Part shown: in pieces, positions 45,752 to 57,500 of the stretch | Position numbering within the stretch: the first letter of the stretch is position 1 | Layout: each line of letters starts with the position of its first letter | From: Tigriopus japonicus | Lineage: Eukaryota; Arthropoda; Copepoda; Harpacticoida; Harpacticidae | NCBI GenBank assembly: GCA_010645155.1 | Contig: JAAGOF010000300.1 | Location: 1,113,043-1,177,042 of the forward strand | Direction: 5' to 3' | DNA length: 64,000 nucleotides | Program-made: the position numbers and the translations under genes | Notes under the pieces: model-generated | Told to the model about the DNA's origin: nothing | What the model saw: the letters and a program-made list of their open reading frames with translations, nothing else | Database searches by the model: none

Positions 45752-46998
45752 CCTAAGAATAATGTGAATGGAGTTTTTGTCATTTGCTGCGGACGCCAAA
45801 TCACTTGGAACACTTGTGCATGAACAACATTTAATGTGTGTATATCCGTCACTTGAGACTTCACGTCTTTACGGAGGGTGCAGCCTTAATTGTTATTCAT
45901 TGCTTCATGATGTTATGAATTCATTATTATTTTTTTCTTAGTATTCTGCTTTGTCAATCTCGAGACTCATGAGAAACCTTTGGGAAAAAAAATAATTCGT
46001 ACAAAAATTGACGTTTCTTACCTTCCGTCAGTATTTTTTATCGATTGAAATATATCCGTCACAAAACGGCTTTTTATTATTTCGTTTTATTAAGGTATTA
46101 AGCAGTTCTTAGGTGGTTATGACTTTGGTCGACCTTTCGTTCTATTCGACTGGTTCACTTTGCGAGGTACTAAAGAAAGTCCCAACTCATTCCAAGCATT
46201 CCATTGTTCGCAAGTGTTCTTTGGACCCATCAGAGCCTCGAGAGAACCCATATTTTCGGGAAGGGTAATGTCTTTTCACATTCTAGAAGGTCCACCTCAA
46301 GCTGGACTAGTACCCATAAATGCATTCACTTACGGTTATTAAGAAAAAAGGTAGAAATAAGTAAAGACCCAAGTTTTGATCTCAGGTCAAAGGCATCTAT
46401 TTGCAATGAGAAACCAAAAAGGCAAATTGAGGATCCGAGTTTTTAAAGCTTTTTTCTCTAAAGCAAGAGCTTACTTCTTTAGATAAAAATAGTTATTCAT
46501 TATCAAAGTGCATTAGATAACAATTAAAAATATATATCCATTATTTTTCTTCGAAAAGCCATAATTTTAGGAGCTTTTGAAGAAAATGTCTATTTTCTAA
46601 TGGATGAACCGAATGCATAGAACCTTATGAAATTAGGCATCCGGATTACTTCCTGATAAATCATCAATGACTGCAAATCAGGACAATTTAGATTCGTGAT
46701 CGGCATCCCATGAAATAAAAATACACACAGACAACAAAGTCGGAGATCTCCATCAAATATCAGGTTTCTTGAGTTGGCATTTACGAGCCGGCCATAAAGC
46801 TGTTTGAACAGGTGCTGCGCATCCATGAAGATATGAATGTTGCTAAGCATTCAAGATTCAATCCAGGGCAACCTTTGACCTCTATCTCGCAACCTTAAAC
46901 ATTACTAAACAAACATGACCGATTATTGACTTCTTGTTCTTTCTAACTTCTAGGAGCTCAGCTCCACATTCATCATCGGTTGAGAACGAGCTTTAACC
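45752..46998. promoter_or_regulatory. Shared upstream region of CAT and DHCR24
   Basis: 1.25 kb between divergent start codons. On the plus strand, a CTAAC branch-point-like sequence and TTCTAG acceptor (46952-46953) just before the DHCR24 ATG suggest a 5' UTR intron for DHCR24; on the minus strand CTTAG at 45757-45753 suggests the same for CAT. TATATCCGTCAC occurs twice (about 45840 and 46050). No other gene seen. Confidence 0.4.
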
Positions 46999-48612
46999 AT
47001 GTTGGACCGAGCCGAATTACGGAAACGAATCATCCGATGGTTGGAGGACAATCGTGGCCTCATCTTAACCGTGATCGGTCTTCCGGCCAGTTTCTTATTT
47101 GACTTGATTTTCCAAGTTCGAAACTGGCTTCACCGAAAGTTCCTATCTTCTCCGGGTCAGCACGATGATCGAGTCCGGAAGATCCAAAGCCAAGTTCGGA
47201 GTTGGGCCCAAGGTGATAAAAGCAAAAAAATGTGCACTGCTCGACCAAACTGGTTGAGTTTGTCGACGACTTTCTTCAACAAGAAGGAGTGCCACCAGAT
47301 ACCCGTGCCTCTTTATGACATTCTTAGTCTAAACGAGGACAAGATGACGGTTCGTGTGGAACCCATGGTGTCCGTGGGCGATATCACCCGATTCTTGATC
47401 CCCAAAGGATACACGTTGGCCGTGACTTTGGAAATTGCAGATGCCACATTGGGTGGATTGGCCATGGGAGTGGGTATGACCACCTATTCCCATAAAGTGG
47501 GACTCTATCAAGAGGCTGTGGTAGCTTATGAAGTCGTTCTTGCCGATGGATCGTTAGTTCGAGCCACCCGAGATAATGAGTACTCTGATTTATATCATTG
47601 TCTCCCGTGGTCACATGGCACTCTGGGCTTTTTGGTGGGCTTGGAACTCCAGATTATCAAAGTCAAACCGTACGTTCATATGAAGTACATTCCGATCAAG
47701 GGCCAAAAGAACTATTGCGAGAAGATTCGTGAGCTCTCCGGAGCCAACGATGCCAAAAAGGCCACCCCAGATTATCTGGAAGCCACCGTGTTCTCCAAAG
47801 ATAAGGCCGTGATCATGGCCGGCACCTTTGCCGATGTTAAAACCCCAGCAGACCGAGCCAAGATCAATCACGTCACCCGATGGTACAAACCTTGGTTCTA
47901 CAAACACGTGGAAAGTTTTCTCGACAAAGGCGAATCCGAGGAATTTATCCCCCTGCGCGAATATCTCCTCAGACACGACAAGGCCATCTTTTGGGTCTTG
48001 GAGTCGATGATCCCATTCGGCAACCACCCTCTGTTCCTGTTGTGCTTAGGCTGGATGTTACCTCCCAAACCGGCCTTCATGAAATTTACCACCACCCCTG
48101 CTATTCGTGCCATGACCTTCACCAAACAAGTCTTTCAAGATATCGTGCTTCCCATGAACAAACTCGAGGAACAAATCGATGTCAGTGAGCGCCTGTTCGA
48201 CACCTATCCGATTCTCATCTATCCTTGCCGAATCTACGACCATGGTGGTAATGTGGGACAACTTCGACCTCCCAGACCTGACCAGAAATGTCCCAATGAT
48301 CCCACTTGGGGCATGTTTAACGATTTGGGTGTCTATGGAGTACCCAAAAAGGTCAGAAACAAGGAACGATTTGACGCCGTCAAAGCCATGAGAGAGATGG
48401 AAAAGTTCACTCAAGAAGTCGGCGGATATCCGTTCTTATATGCAGACATCTTCATGACTCGGTCTGAATTTGAAGCCATGTTTGACTTGACTTCCTATGA
48501 ACGGGTCCGTGCAAAATATGGGGCTAATCAAGCCTTTCCCCACTTGTATGATAAGGTCAAGCCGGAAATCGATGTGGTTAAAGTAGGACGCGAATACATG
48601 GACCCTTTGTAA
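46999..48612 (+). CDS. DHCR24: Delta(24)-sterol reductase (24-dehydrocholesterol reductase)
   Basis: Intronless, 537 residues (human enzyme about 516). DHCR24 is an ER, FAD-dependent oxidoreductase that reduces the C24-C25 double bond of sterols, such as desmosterol to cholesterol. In sterol-auxotrophic arthropods the same step completes dealkylation of dietary phytosterols. Seen here: an N-terminal membrane segment (about residues 20-40, LILTVIGLPASFLFDLIF), the PCMH-type FAD domain with VRVEPMVSVGDITRFLIPKG, and the FAD-binding block from about residue 143 (LEIADATLGGLAMGVG followed by THSHKVGLY-like TYSHKVGLY). C-terminal MLPPKPAFMK, DTYPILIYPCR and the FLYADIFMT segments are family landmarks. 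The ATG context (AACC) is good. The gene is divergent from CAT. Confidence 0.97.
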   Translation: MLDRAELRKRIIRWLEDNRGLILTVIGLPASFLFDLIFQVRNWLHRKFLSSPGQHDDRVRKIQSQVRSWAQGDKSKKMCTARPNWLSLSTTFFNKKECHQIPVPLYDILSLNEDKMTVRVEPMVSVGDITRFLIPKGYTLAVTLEIADATLGGLAMGVGMTTYSHKVGLYQEAVVAYEVVLADGSLVRATRDNEYSDLYHCLPWSHGTLGFLVGLELQIIKVKPYVHMKYIPIKGQKNYCEKIRELSGANDAKKATPDYLEATVFSKDKAVIMAGTFADVKTPADRAKINHVTRWYKPWFYKHVESFLDKGESEEFIPLREYLLRHDKAIFWVLESMIPFGNHPLFLLCLGWMLPPKPAFMKFTTTPAIRAMTFTKQVFQDIVLPMNKLEEQIDVSERLFDTYPILIYPCRIYDHGGNVGQLRPPRPDQKCPNDPTWGMFNDLGVYGVPKKVRNKERFDAVKAMREMEKFTQEVGGYPFLYADIFMTRSEFEAMFDLTSYERVRAKYGANQAFPHLYDKVKPEIDVVKVGREYMDPL

Positions 48613-51581
48613 GATTGTTTGATGCAACTCACCGGAAATAAGATGACATGTTTGCGCTTTGTGAATGTTAGTTGTGCTATAAACGCGTTGTCATAGGTAC
48701 AAAAAAGTCATAGTCATAGAAAAACTGAAACAATTTGTGCGAAACAGCTGGAACGAAACCACACAAAAAAACCACTGTCAAGGTAGGTCTAGAACGAAAT
48801 GTTCATTGGCAACATGCAATCAGCTGGTTTGGTCGAGATGTAGTAATGTGAGACACGTAACAAATGTCAAGGACTTTAGAGCACATATTGCCAGCGCTTG
48901 GCATATCATAGCGGGAACTACATGGCTGAAATTTGAATAGCAGGCGATAAAAACCGAAAGTGTATATAAAACAACGGAGAATGTGATTTTTATTATCTAT
49001 TCAACCTTTTGTCTGTTGGTATGGCGCAACATAGTTTTTTGAGTTAACAAAACCTCTTGTTTTTAAATCTTGTTTTGATCCTAATGAATGCTCAAATACA
49101 GTATATCATTAGAGGGTGGAAGCCTTTCAAAAATGATTTGATGGAAGTAATTTCTTCACAAAATGCATCAACAAAAGCCCCTATTTGGTATGCGTAATTT
49201 AAGAAAAAGATGATTTTTTTTTTTTGAAATTGTTTTTTGGGCTGTTGGAGTTCAATCTGGTTTTCAACCTGCTCAATCATTTTTGCCAAACCTGTGTCAA
49301 TTACTTTCCAAAATTTCTTTCATTTTCAGTGCAAAATATGTAAAAAGCATCCAAACCTTTTGAATTTTGGGTGATTCGATTGACATTCTGAAAAATATTT
49401 TTTTTTAAAGGAGGGGGGGGGGGAGGAAACCTGCGAAATTTTTAATCCCGGAACTTCCTATGTTGGTGAAAATGTAATAGTACAATCAACTTCGGATAAA
49501 AGGGACCCGGCGGGACCACCGAAATTCGTCCCTTATATCCGACTGTCCCTTATATCTGACCGAAATTGCATGGAAATCGATCATCCGGACCTTCCAAAAC
49601 AGTCCCTTATAAGCGAAAATCCCTTATATCCGGGTCCCTTATATCCGAAGTTGACTGTTTTGTCGTTGAAAAATGTAATTCACAATGGTTCAAATACAAT
49701 TAATTACAGTTACAATTACTTTGATCTCAACTATAATTAATTAAGATTACAATTAATTGGAAATGTAATTACAATTACAATATAAGTCTGATTTTTGCGC
49801 GCGCTACTTCGTTGGGACGTCCCATTAGTAGCTTTTGGTTGGAAATATTGGGTTTCTGGAGTTATCGGATCAGATTTTTTTTAAAATCCCTAATGTGATA
49901 TTAGACAAAAAAGTGAAGATATATCTTATATTTGCATTGATTTGCAAAAAATGAAACGAACAATTATTCAATAAAATAGAACCTAAAAATCTTGGCCCGA
50001 ATCATCCCTTGTATTACATAGCTCAAGGAAATTCAAATTCAAACAAAAAAATGCTCTTTAAAAGTTTTAGGGCAGAATGCTATTAAAATCTTGGAAATCA
50101 AGACCACTTGACAATAGGAAAAGAAAGGTCCTAAAGTTGGTTCTGTATCTTCAGGTAAAGCTGGGTGAAAGAATATTGGGTCTAAAAATATTTTACGGCG
50201 AACCGATTTGTATACAATTAGTAAATAGTGCCCCTTGATATAATGACAAAAGATAAAGGAAATGGTAAAAGTAAAGATCCTTTGGTGACCAATTGTCTAA
50301 GTGAAGTAGAAGAATCATTTTTTACTAATCTTCTTTTAGTTAGTTACATTATATTATTGGAAAATTGTAATATATTTAGAGTTGCTTTTCAAATTCAGCT
50401 TTGGTAACTCTTTTCCCACCAACTAACTGTAAGGCCAAAAAGCTTCAGATATGATGGATTGGGTACAGAACAAATTCTGACTCAAAAGACTTCACAGCCT
50501 AATCCTTGATGAAGGGAAAAAGATCAACCAAAGGTCATGTCGTAGTTAGGGTCGCTAGTCGTAGTATGCATAAGTATTTGGGGCTGATCGCCGGTGAGGC
50601 CAGGCGCACTAATAGCTGGAATTTTGACTTAAATTGAAAGAAAGACAGAAGCAAGCTTTCCGTATTTATTGAAATTTCAGGGATTTGTTGACTAAGAAGT
50701 CCAAGATTAGCAAAAGAATGATGTCAGAAAGCCTCTCCCTTTCGAAATTTCTATAAATTCAAAAAACTTCATTTTAATTATTGCTCTCATCAAAAGAAAT
50801 CGTTCCTTTTTTTTTGCTTCAAGGCAGAGAAAAACATGAATTAAAGAAGTCTCCCTTTTGCTCCAGTTCTGAGCTAGAATTACACCATTGCTCAACAAAC
50901 GTGGATCAATTTGAATGTAATTCGAGGCACGTATTCTACGCGTCTTTGCTAAAGAAACATATCCATTTAACCCCACTAAATCCTACAGTGATGTCAAGAA
51001 AAATACACCGTTGTCCAAAACTCGTAGATTCGTCCCGTTTAATCGCTCCCAACTGTATTTTGATTTCCGTCAAGCAAGCTCGCTGACCGTGGGTCTGACA
51101 AGACAAAGCCTTACATCAAGCATAAAATTGGCAGAATGAATGATCAAAGATGCAATCCAACTGCGAACACAAATCCTCTTTGGCTGGCCTCTTCGGTTGT
51201 TCCTAGTGGACCTCGTCCCAGTTTTTAGAAGTGAGCAAGCCAGCGAAATTTATCCTTGTGATCTAAGCATTCGTCGGCCTTTCCCATCGAGGTCTCGAGA
51301 AAGCCATGACGAGGATGTCCTGACCTGATGTCAGGGATTGTTCCTCAAGCATAACCTCACTAGGAACAGTTGTAACTTTTGAAACTTGTGTGCTGAAGTA
51401 AAATCGGGACAGAAAAATCCACACAAGGAACGGATAATAAATTGGGTTTATAGTGAGAATCCTTGAATTATCAACTTAGTGTTTCGAGAAAAAACTCTTC
51501 TCAAATGTAGTTTTCATCATTTAAATGGGGTGCCGGGTACTCTTTGGTGGAATCCATGCTTGATTAGCTTTTTTGGGAAAT
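48613..51581. other. Spacer between DHCR24 and the giant ORF
   Basis: 3 kb, AT-rich, with one small pogo-like MITE (49483-49657), a G-homopolymer near 49413-49424 and a low-complexity ATTACAATT tract (49690-49785). Fragments around 49250-49285 and 49793-49815 resemble 17948-17998, marking a dispersed repeat family. No supported gene; the 5' UTR and promoter of the giant ORF should lie in the last kilobase. Confidence 0.45.
49483..49657. mobile_element. pogo/Tigger-like MITE, 175 bp
   Basis: The left end CAATCAACTTCGGATAAAAG and right end CTTATATCCGAAGTTGACTG are inverted repeats followed inward by GGGACCCGG and CCGGGTCCC. CCCTTATATCCG-type words repeat throughout. TA precedes the left end but TT follows the right end, so the expected TA duplication is only half preserved. 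It is related in style to the 2799-3643 element (GATATAAG words). Confidence 0.7.
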
Positions 51582-54500
51582 ATGGAACGACCTCCGAGGT
51601 TAAAAAGGTCGGGCATCTCTTCCCTGGCCAACAAATTTGAATCCCCCGAGGTCAAAGAGGCTCGTCGACTTAAAGAGGCTGAAGAGGTAAGAAAGGCCTT
51701 AGAAGAAGAGAATGCCAAACGACTCAAAGCTGAACAAGAGCGAGCCATCCTGGAACAAGCCAAGAAAAAGGAACTCGAGCAACGCCTAGCCCAAGAACAA
51801 TTAGAATTGGAACAACGTCTGGAACAAGAAAGGAAAGAAGATGAGGAACGGTTGAAGCATGAGGAATCTCAAAGACGAATCATGGAGCGCCGAAAACAAA
51901 TGGAGGAAGAGGAGAATAAACTCTCCACCCTGAAACCGGCTGTGGCCTTATTCCTTAGAAATCAGCAGAACCTCAAATCCCAAGATGAGGTCACGGTGTC
52001 TAAGGCCGAAAAGAAAAGCGTGCTTTCCAACCACGGCGTCGTTGGCGATATACAAAGGAAACTGATGCGCAAGAAAGAGGAGGCCCGAGACTTCGAGAAG
52101 GAACTGAAGGAGATGACCGAGAAGGCTGTCCGTGAAGCCCACGACGAAGAAAACAAAGCGGCCGCGGCCCAAATCAATGCCAAGAAGAGCAAAAGCAGCG
52201 TCGAGATATACACAAAGGGCAATTGCAATCATTTGAAATCGAGTTTTGAATTGCAGATCGCTCTGAAGAAGGGCACAATGAACAACCCCGAGGACAATCT
52301 CCCGACCCCAACCACGCGACGCAAATCCATACAACAAAGGATCGCGCAAAGGTCAGGGAATCTGCCCAATATGTTCCAGCAACAAGCTAAAAGGAACAAA
52401 GAGTTAGAAGAACAAAGGGGAGTCAAGGATCGTATCCCGATTGACAAGAAGATCTTCTCTAATTCCTTGAACAAGTTTGAAGACGAAGATTCACGGAAAG
52501 CTGCTAAAACTCAGTTGCAAAAGTTCACGTTCAAGCAGAAGGAGAAGGAAAAGGCCTCCTGGACTCAGAAACAAGAACAAGCGAGAATTCAAAAAGAGGA
52601 AGAAAAAAGAAGGAAAAAGAAGGAGGAGGAACAAGAGGCCTTAAGAAGGAAACAAGAGGAACAAGAGGAGAAAGAAAGACAGAAGAAAGAGGAGGAAGAA
52701 ATCGCTCGGAACAAGGAAAACGAAGCCAAGACCAAGGGCAAGATTAAAAGACGGCCAAGCACTAAGCGAATTAATCGGAAGGAACTCAAACAGATCATGG
52801 AACCTAAAGATCTGCCCAAGATAATCCCTCCCACCACATCAGTGATGAAACAGAAACTGGAAGAGTCAAAGGCTATCACAACCCCCAAGAAACCCCAAGC
52901 AAAGGTTGGTAAACTAACCATCAACCCGTTCCAGAAACAGTTGTCCCAAGATTCTTCTCCTACTACGACGTCGCCAATCAGTCCTGGTGGAACAAAACCC
53001 TTAGTCATTCCAGCCATGCAAAGAAATGGTCTTAGTGAAATAAAGAAGAAGTTTATTAACGGTTCACTTGTCGAAGCAACCACCGTTCAAAAGAACCAAT
53101 ATGAAAGAAACCACTCCAAAACTGACGACATTCCAGAGGAGGAAGCGGAATTTTTCGACGCATCCGAAGAACCTCTTGAGGAAATTCCCGAGGAGGTTCC
53201 TGACGAACTCCCCAAACAAGAGAAGGAGAACTCTGAACCGGCAAAAACTCAGCCCAAAGCTAAGAAGTCCAAAGAAGAGATGCAAAACTATCTCATCTCA
53301 AAAGTGCTTTTTGATAATATTGGAAAATCTCCAAAGCCGAAAAAGGACTCCATTGACGATCTGGTGATTGATGATGAGCCTGTCGAAGTTGATCCTGAAT
53401 ATGTCAAAGAAATGGAAAAGTATCTGAGTCTCATTGACCAGACTCCTAAAAAGAAAGCGAAGAAAAACAAAGAGAATTTACGACTAAAGAAAGAGGCTGA
53501 GAAGCTCAAGATATTTGAAGTAAGAAACATCAAAAATAAGTTTGAAATGAACAGACAACAATCGAAAAACTTTCAAACTCAAAAAAGCACCGACAATCCT
53601 CCAGTCATGCCGATTGATGCCAAAGTTGATCGATTCAAAAGCGTCTTTGAAGGCTCAAATGCTCCTCGAGATGATGAACAACGTCCAATTGCTCCACGAA
53701 GAAAAATGATCAGCAATGATCTCTTGAACAAATTTGACGATCCAGAAGCTGCTGCCAAACTCAAGGAGAAGCGCCAATTGGAATTGGAGGAGAAGAGGTT
53801 GAAGCAAATGAAACTTTTGGAAGAAAAACGAAAAAAGGAAGAACAAGAGAGGATTGAAGCGATTCAGAGGGAACAAGAGCGAAAAGAAATTCTTAGACAA
53901 GAAGAACTAAAGAGACAAGAGGAGGAGCGTCTTCAAAAGTTGGAAAAAGAAAGGGAGAAGAGGGCCCTGGAGAAGGCCTTTGCAGAGGAAAGGGAACGAA
54001 TCAAAGAGAGAAAACGGAAAGAAGAAGATGCTAGGATCAAAAAGGAAAAGGAAGAGAAGCAACGAAAAAAGAACAAGGTTCTCAATCGCATCTCACACAT
54101 GTTTGAAAAGAACGAAGAAGCTCCAGACAACCCCAGAAATGAGTCCATGGGTTCGATTCGAGGCATGGCTGAGGAGTTGTTCAACACCAAACATAAACAA
54201 GAAACTGGAAAGAGCACCGAATTCAGAGATCCGACACTCACAGGTGTTTCATCTGTCTTAAGTAGAGTCAAACGACAATTAGAAGCTAAAGAAGAAACCC
54301 CGACCATTTCTCGTGGAGTTGAAAAACGCAAAGGCTGCCTTCCAGCTGCCATGGCCTTTGAAATCAAGGAGCATCTAATGACAACGGAGAAAGAGTTGCA
54401 AGAGTCCAAGGTCAAGTCTCCCAATCCCGAAGCCACTCAATGGACTTGGAAGTCCAAGAAACCGGAAGAACTTCTTGTTAAAACAAATTCAAGTGACCCC

Positions 54501-57500
54501 AATGCCAAGAATGCCAATGAGGTTTCCAGTAAAAGGCCAGAAAGGACCAAATTCGATGAGGAGAAACAAAAATCATTGTTAGACGACATCCACGCAGTGA
54601 CCAACCGGCTGAAACTGAAAGACGTTGAAAAAGACCACGATGAAAAAATGAAGGAATATGAACAATTCATGGCGGATATCCAAGACTATCTAAATGAACC
54701 CACAGAAGATTTTGACGAAGCTGATTACAAACATGACATTCAGGAGTACCTAGAATATAGGTTTGATCGACAATCTAAAAAGACCAAACCCAAGGCCAAG
54801 GTACCTAATTTGGCACTTAATAGTGTTGAAAAGGTCAAGTCAAGACTAGAAAACAAGTCTCGTTTCAATAAGAAATCCCCCATTGGACAATCCAAGAGTA
54901 TTGGCAACGTGAAAGAGCTTCAACAAATGTTACTTGATCAGGAAGAGAGCGAATTCGAACGGAAGCCAAATCATCTGGAACATGTGACCTCTGTGAATTT
55001 AGAACGAGTCAAAAACGCTTTTGAAGGCAGGACTGACTCTGAAGATTCCAAAACAGCCCCTCGTTCCAAGGTCAAAGTGAAGAAGAAGATTATTGAGATG
55101 CCAAGTTTGGACACATCTGGAATTGATGACATGCCCAAATCAACGTATCAGTGGAAATACAAGCAGAAGAATATCGAGAGTCTTCAAAAGTTCCTGGATA
55201 CCAATGCTCATCTTGTTCCCAATTCAGTGGCCGACAAACTGGACGAAGTTCGAGCCAATTTGGATGAGGATAATGAAGACGACTTTGACAAGACCGAGGA
55301 CTTGAAAATCGACGAGTATTCTGAGTTTTTGGACGAAGTCGACCGTTTCTTAAGCGCTCCTGATCGATCTAAAACCGAGGAAGGCTTTAAGGCCGAGATT
55401 GAAAAATACTTGGACCTCATCGATGAACCGGAGAAGCCAAACAAGTCTAATTTTGGGCCCATTCAACGCACAGGAAGCGTCAAAAGGAAACCCAAGAAAT
55501 TAAATTTGATCGAGTTTAACCCGATCAACCAAGTGGAACCTAAGAAACAAAGTCCGACCCTTCAAAGAGACAACAAATTGGTGGCTCAACTACAAAGCAA
55601 GCTCATTCAAGAATTCGAGAAGACGGACCAAAAAGATGGAATTCACTTACCGAGTGTTGAAACCAACACTTTGAAAAAGAACTTTGAGAGGCTCAATCAG
55701 AAAGAGGAACCTTCGCTACTCGGTTCCAGAGCCATTGTTCTTCAACGAGGTTTGGAACACTTGACTTCGAATCCAGATAGTCAATCTCTAGAAGCTCTAA
55801 AAGCCGAGAGAGAGAAGATTAAATGGCGGTGGAAAGAAAAACAAGTTCAAGACTTGAAAGATTTCATCAAGTCCAAAGACAAGGCCATTCCAGAACAGAT
55901 CAAGAAAAAGAAAGAGGAACACGAAGAGATGGAAAAAGAGCGAGAACTCCGTGAAGTCCAAGCTAAGGCCGAAAACAACGTGAGCGAGATCAAAAGAATC
56001 CGTGAAGAGAAAGAAAAGGACTTTGAATCGTTCATAAAGGAGGTCAAAGACTGTCTGAATAGCGACCTTTACGAACAAAGTGAACAAAACGAGGATCTCG
56101 AGGTCAAGACCGGTTTGAAAAACTATGTTCAGCTGTTTGATCAGGAAACGAAACCGAGAAGACAAGTTCCAAAGACTCGACCCAGGAGCATGATCATTGG
56201 AGACATTTCTGTGAGAAGGGAGCTTCTGAGACATCAGATGAGAGAAGACCAATCACCAGACTTGAATAAGAAATCATCTGACCTTTGGAAGGTCGGTCGG
56301 GTTGACACGTCACCTTTTATTAAAGGAGCTGATGACGAAGAGGACAATGAGGATGAAGATGAGGATGAGGACGACCAAAGAGTCTCATCTCTCCGACGAA
56401 ATGCCTCCTTTGGGAATGCATTGACAAGTGCCAGAAGAGAAGCTCTCGAAAATGCCTTTAACCAGGAACGCGAGCAGAAGCCCTTTTTGAGATCTCGAGT
56501 GCCAAAGAAACTGATTGACACCTCCATGTTCGAAATGAAGGCCAACGAACAAAAGCCTACCTTGACCGCCAAGGCTGTGTCAGATTGGAAATGGAAAAAA
56601 AAGAACATTCAAGAGCTTCAAAGCTTCATGGCAAAGAACATCAACTACATAGATTCAGAGAGTTCCATCCTACAAAATGAGGCAATGCAAAGAGAACGAA
56701 CCACAAGTGAGAACGACGAAGACTACAGCCAAGATCGAGTTCAAAGGGAAGCTGAGGAGAGCGAAGGCTTCCTCAACGAAGTGAATGACTACTTAAATGC
56801 CAAGAACAGATCCACTAACGAGGACAAGTTCAAAGAAACCATCCAGATCTATCTTGATCTGATTGAGAACAACGATCAACCCTCTGAGCCCAAACCTCGT
56901 GCAAGGAAGTTTAAGGAGAGTAAAAGCAGGGTGACGAATCTGAGAAAATCCATAATCGAACAACAAGCTGAAAAGGCCCAAAAAATCAAGGAATCGGCTT
57001 CGGTTGGAAAACTCAATCTGGACTTTGATCCCTTGGAACCGAATAATGATTTCGAGAAGCTCTCACGACCCATTCCACAAGATGGAAAATATTGTGACTT
57101 GGTCAAACAAAAGTTAGAACGAGAAGAGAGCTTTGAACACAAGAAACCACTCCGTAAAGCTCCCAAGGCTAAGATTATCGACGATTCTCCAAAAATATCG
57201 GACAACCCACCCATTAAGAAACCAACCAAGAAATGGGTCCCACGAACATCAAGTCTTGGAGAAGTTGCGAATCAATTCAATGCTCCAGTTTCTCAAGCAA
57301 AGCCGCAAAAATGGAGTTACAAAGAGAAGGAAGCTGAGAGAAAGGCAGCCATTTTGGCTCGCTATGGGTTAAAAGAAGGCTCGGATGAGGATAACGTATC
57401 ACTTGATATCGACTTTGATGATGATGTAGAAATGCCAGAGGGGATGCTCAATAATTTGCCCAAAGAGTATGTCACCATCGAAGAGCGAGGGAAACGACTG

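Noticed and set aside
47611..48414. Minus-strand frames opposite DHCR24
   Set aside because: Shadows of a clearly conserved plus-strand gene.
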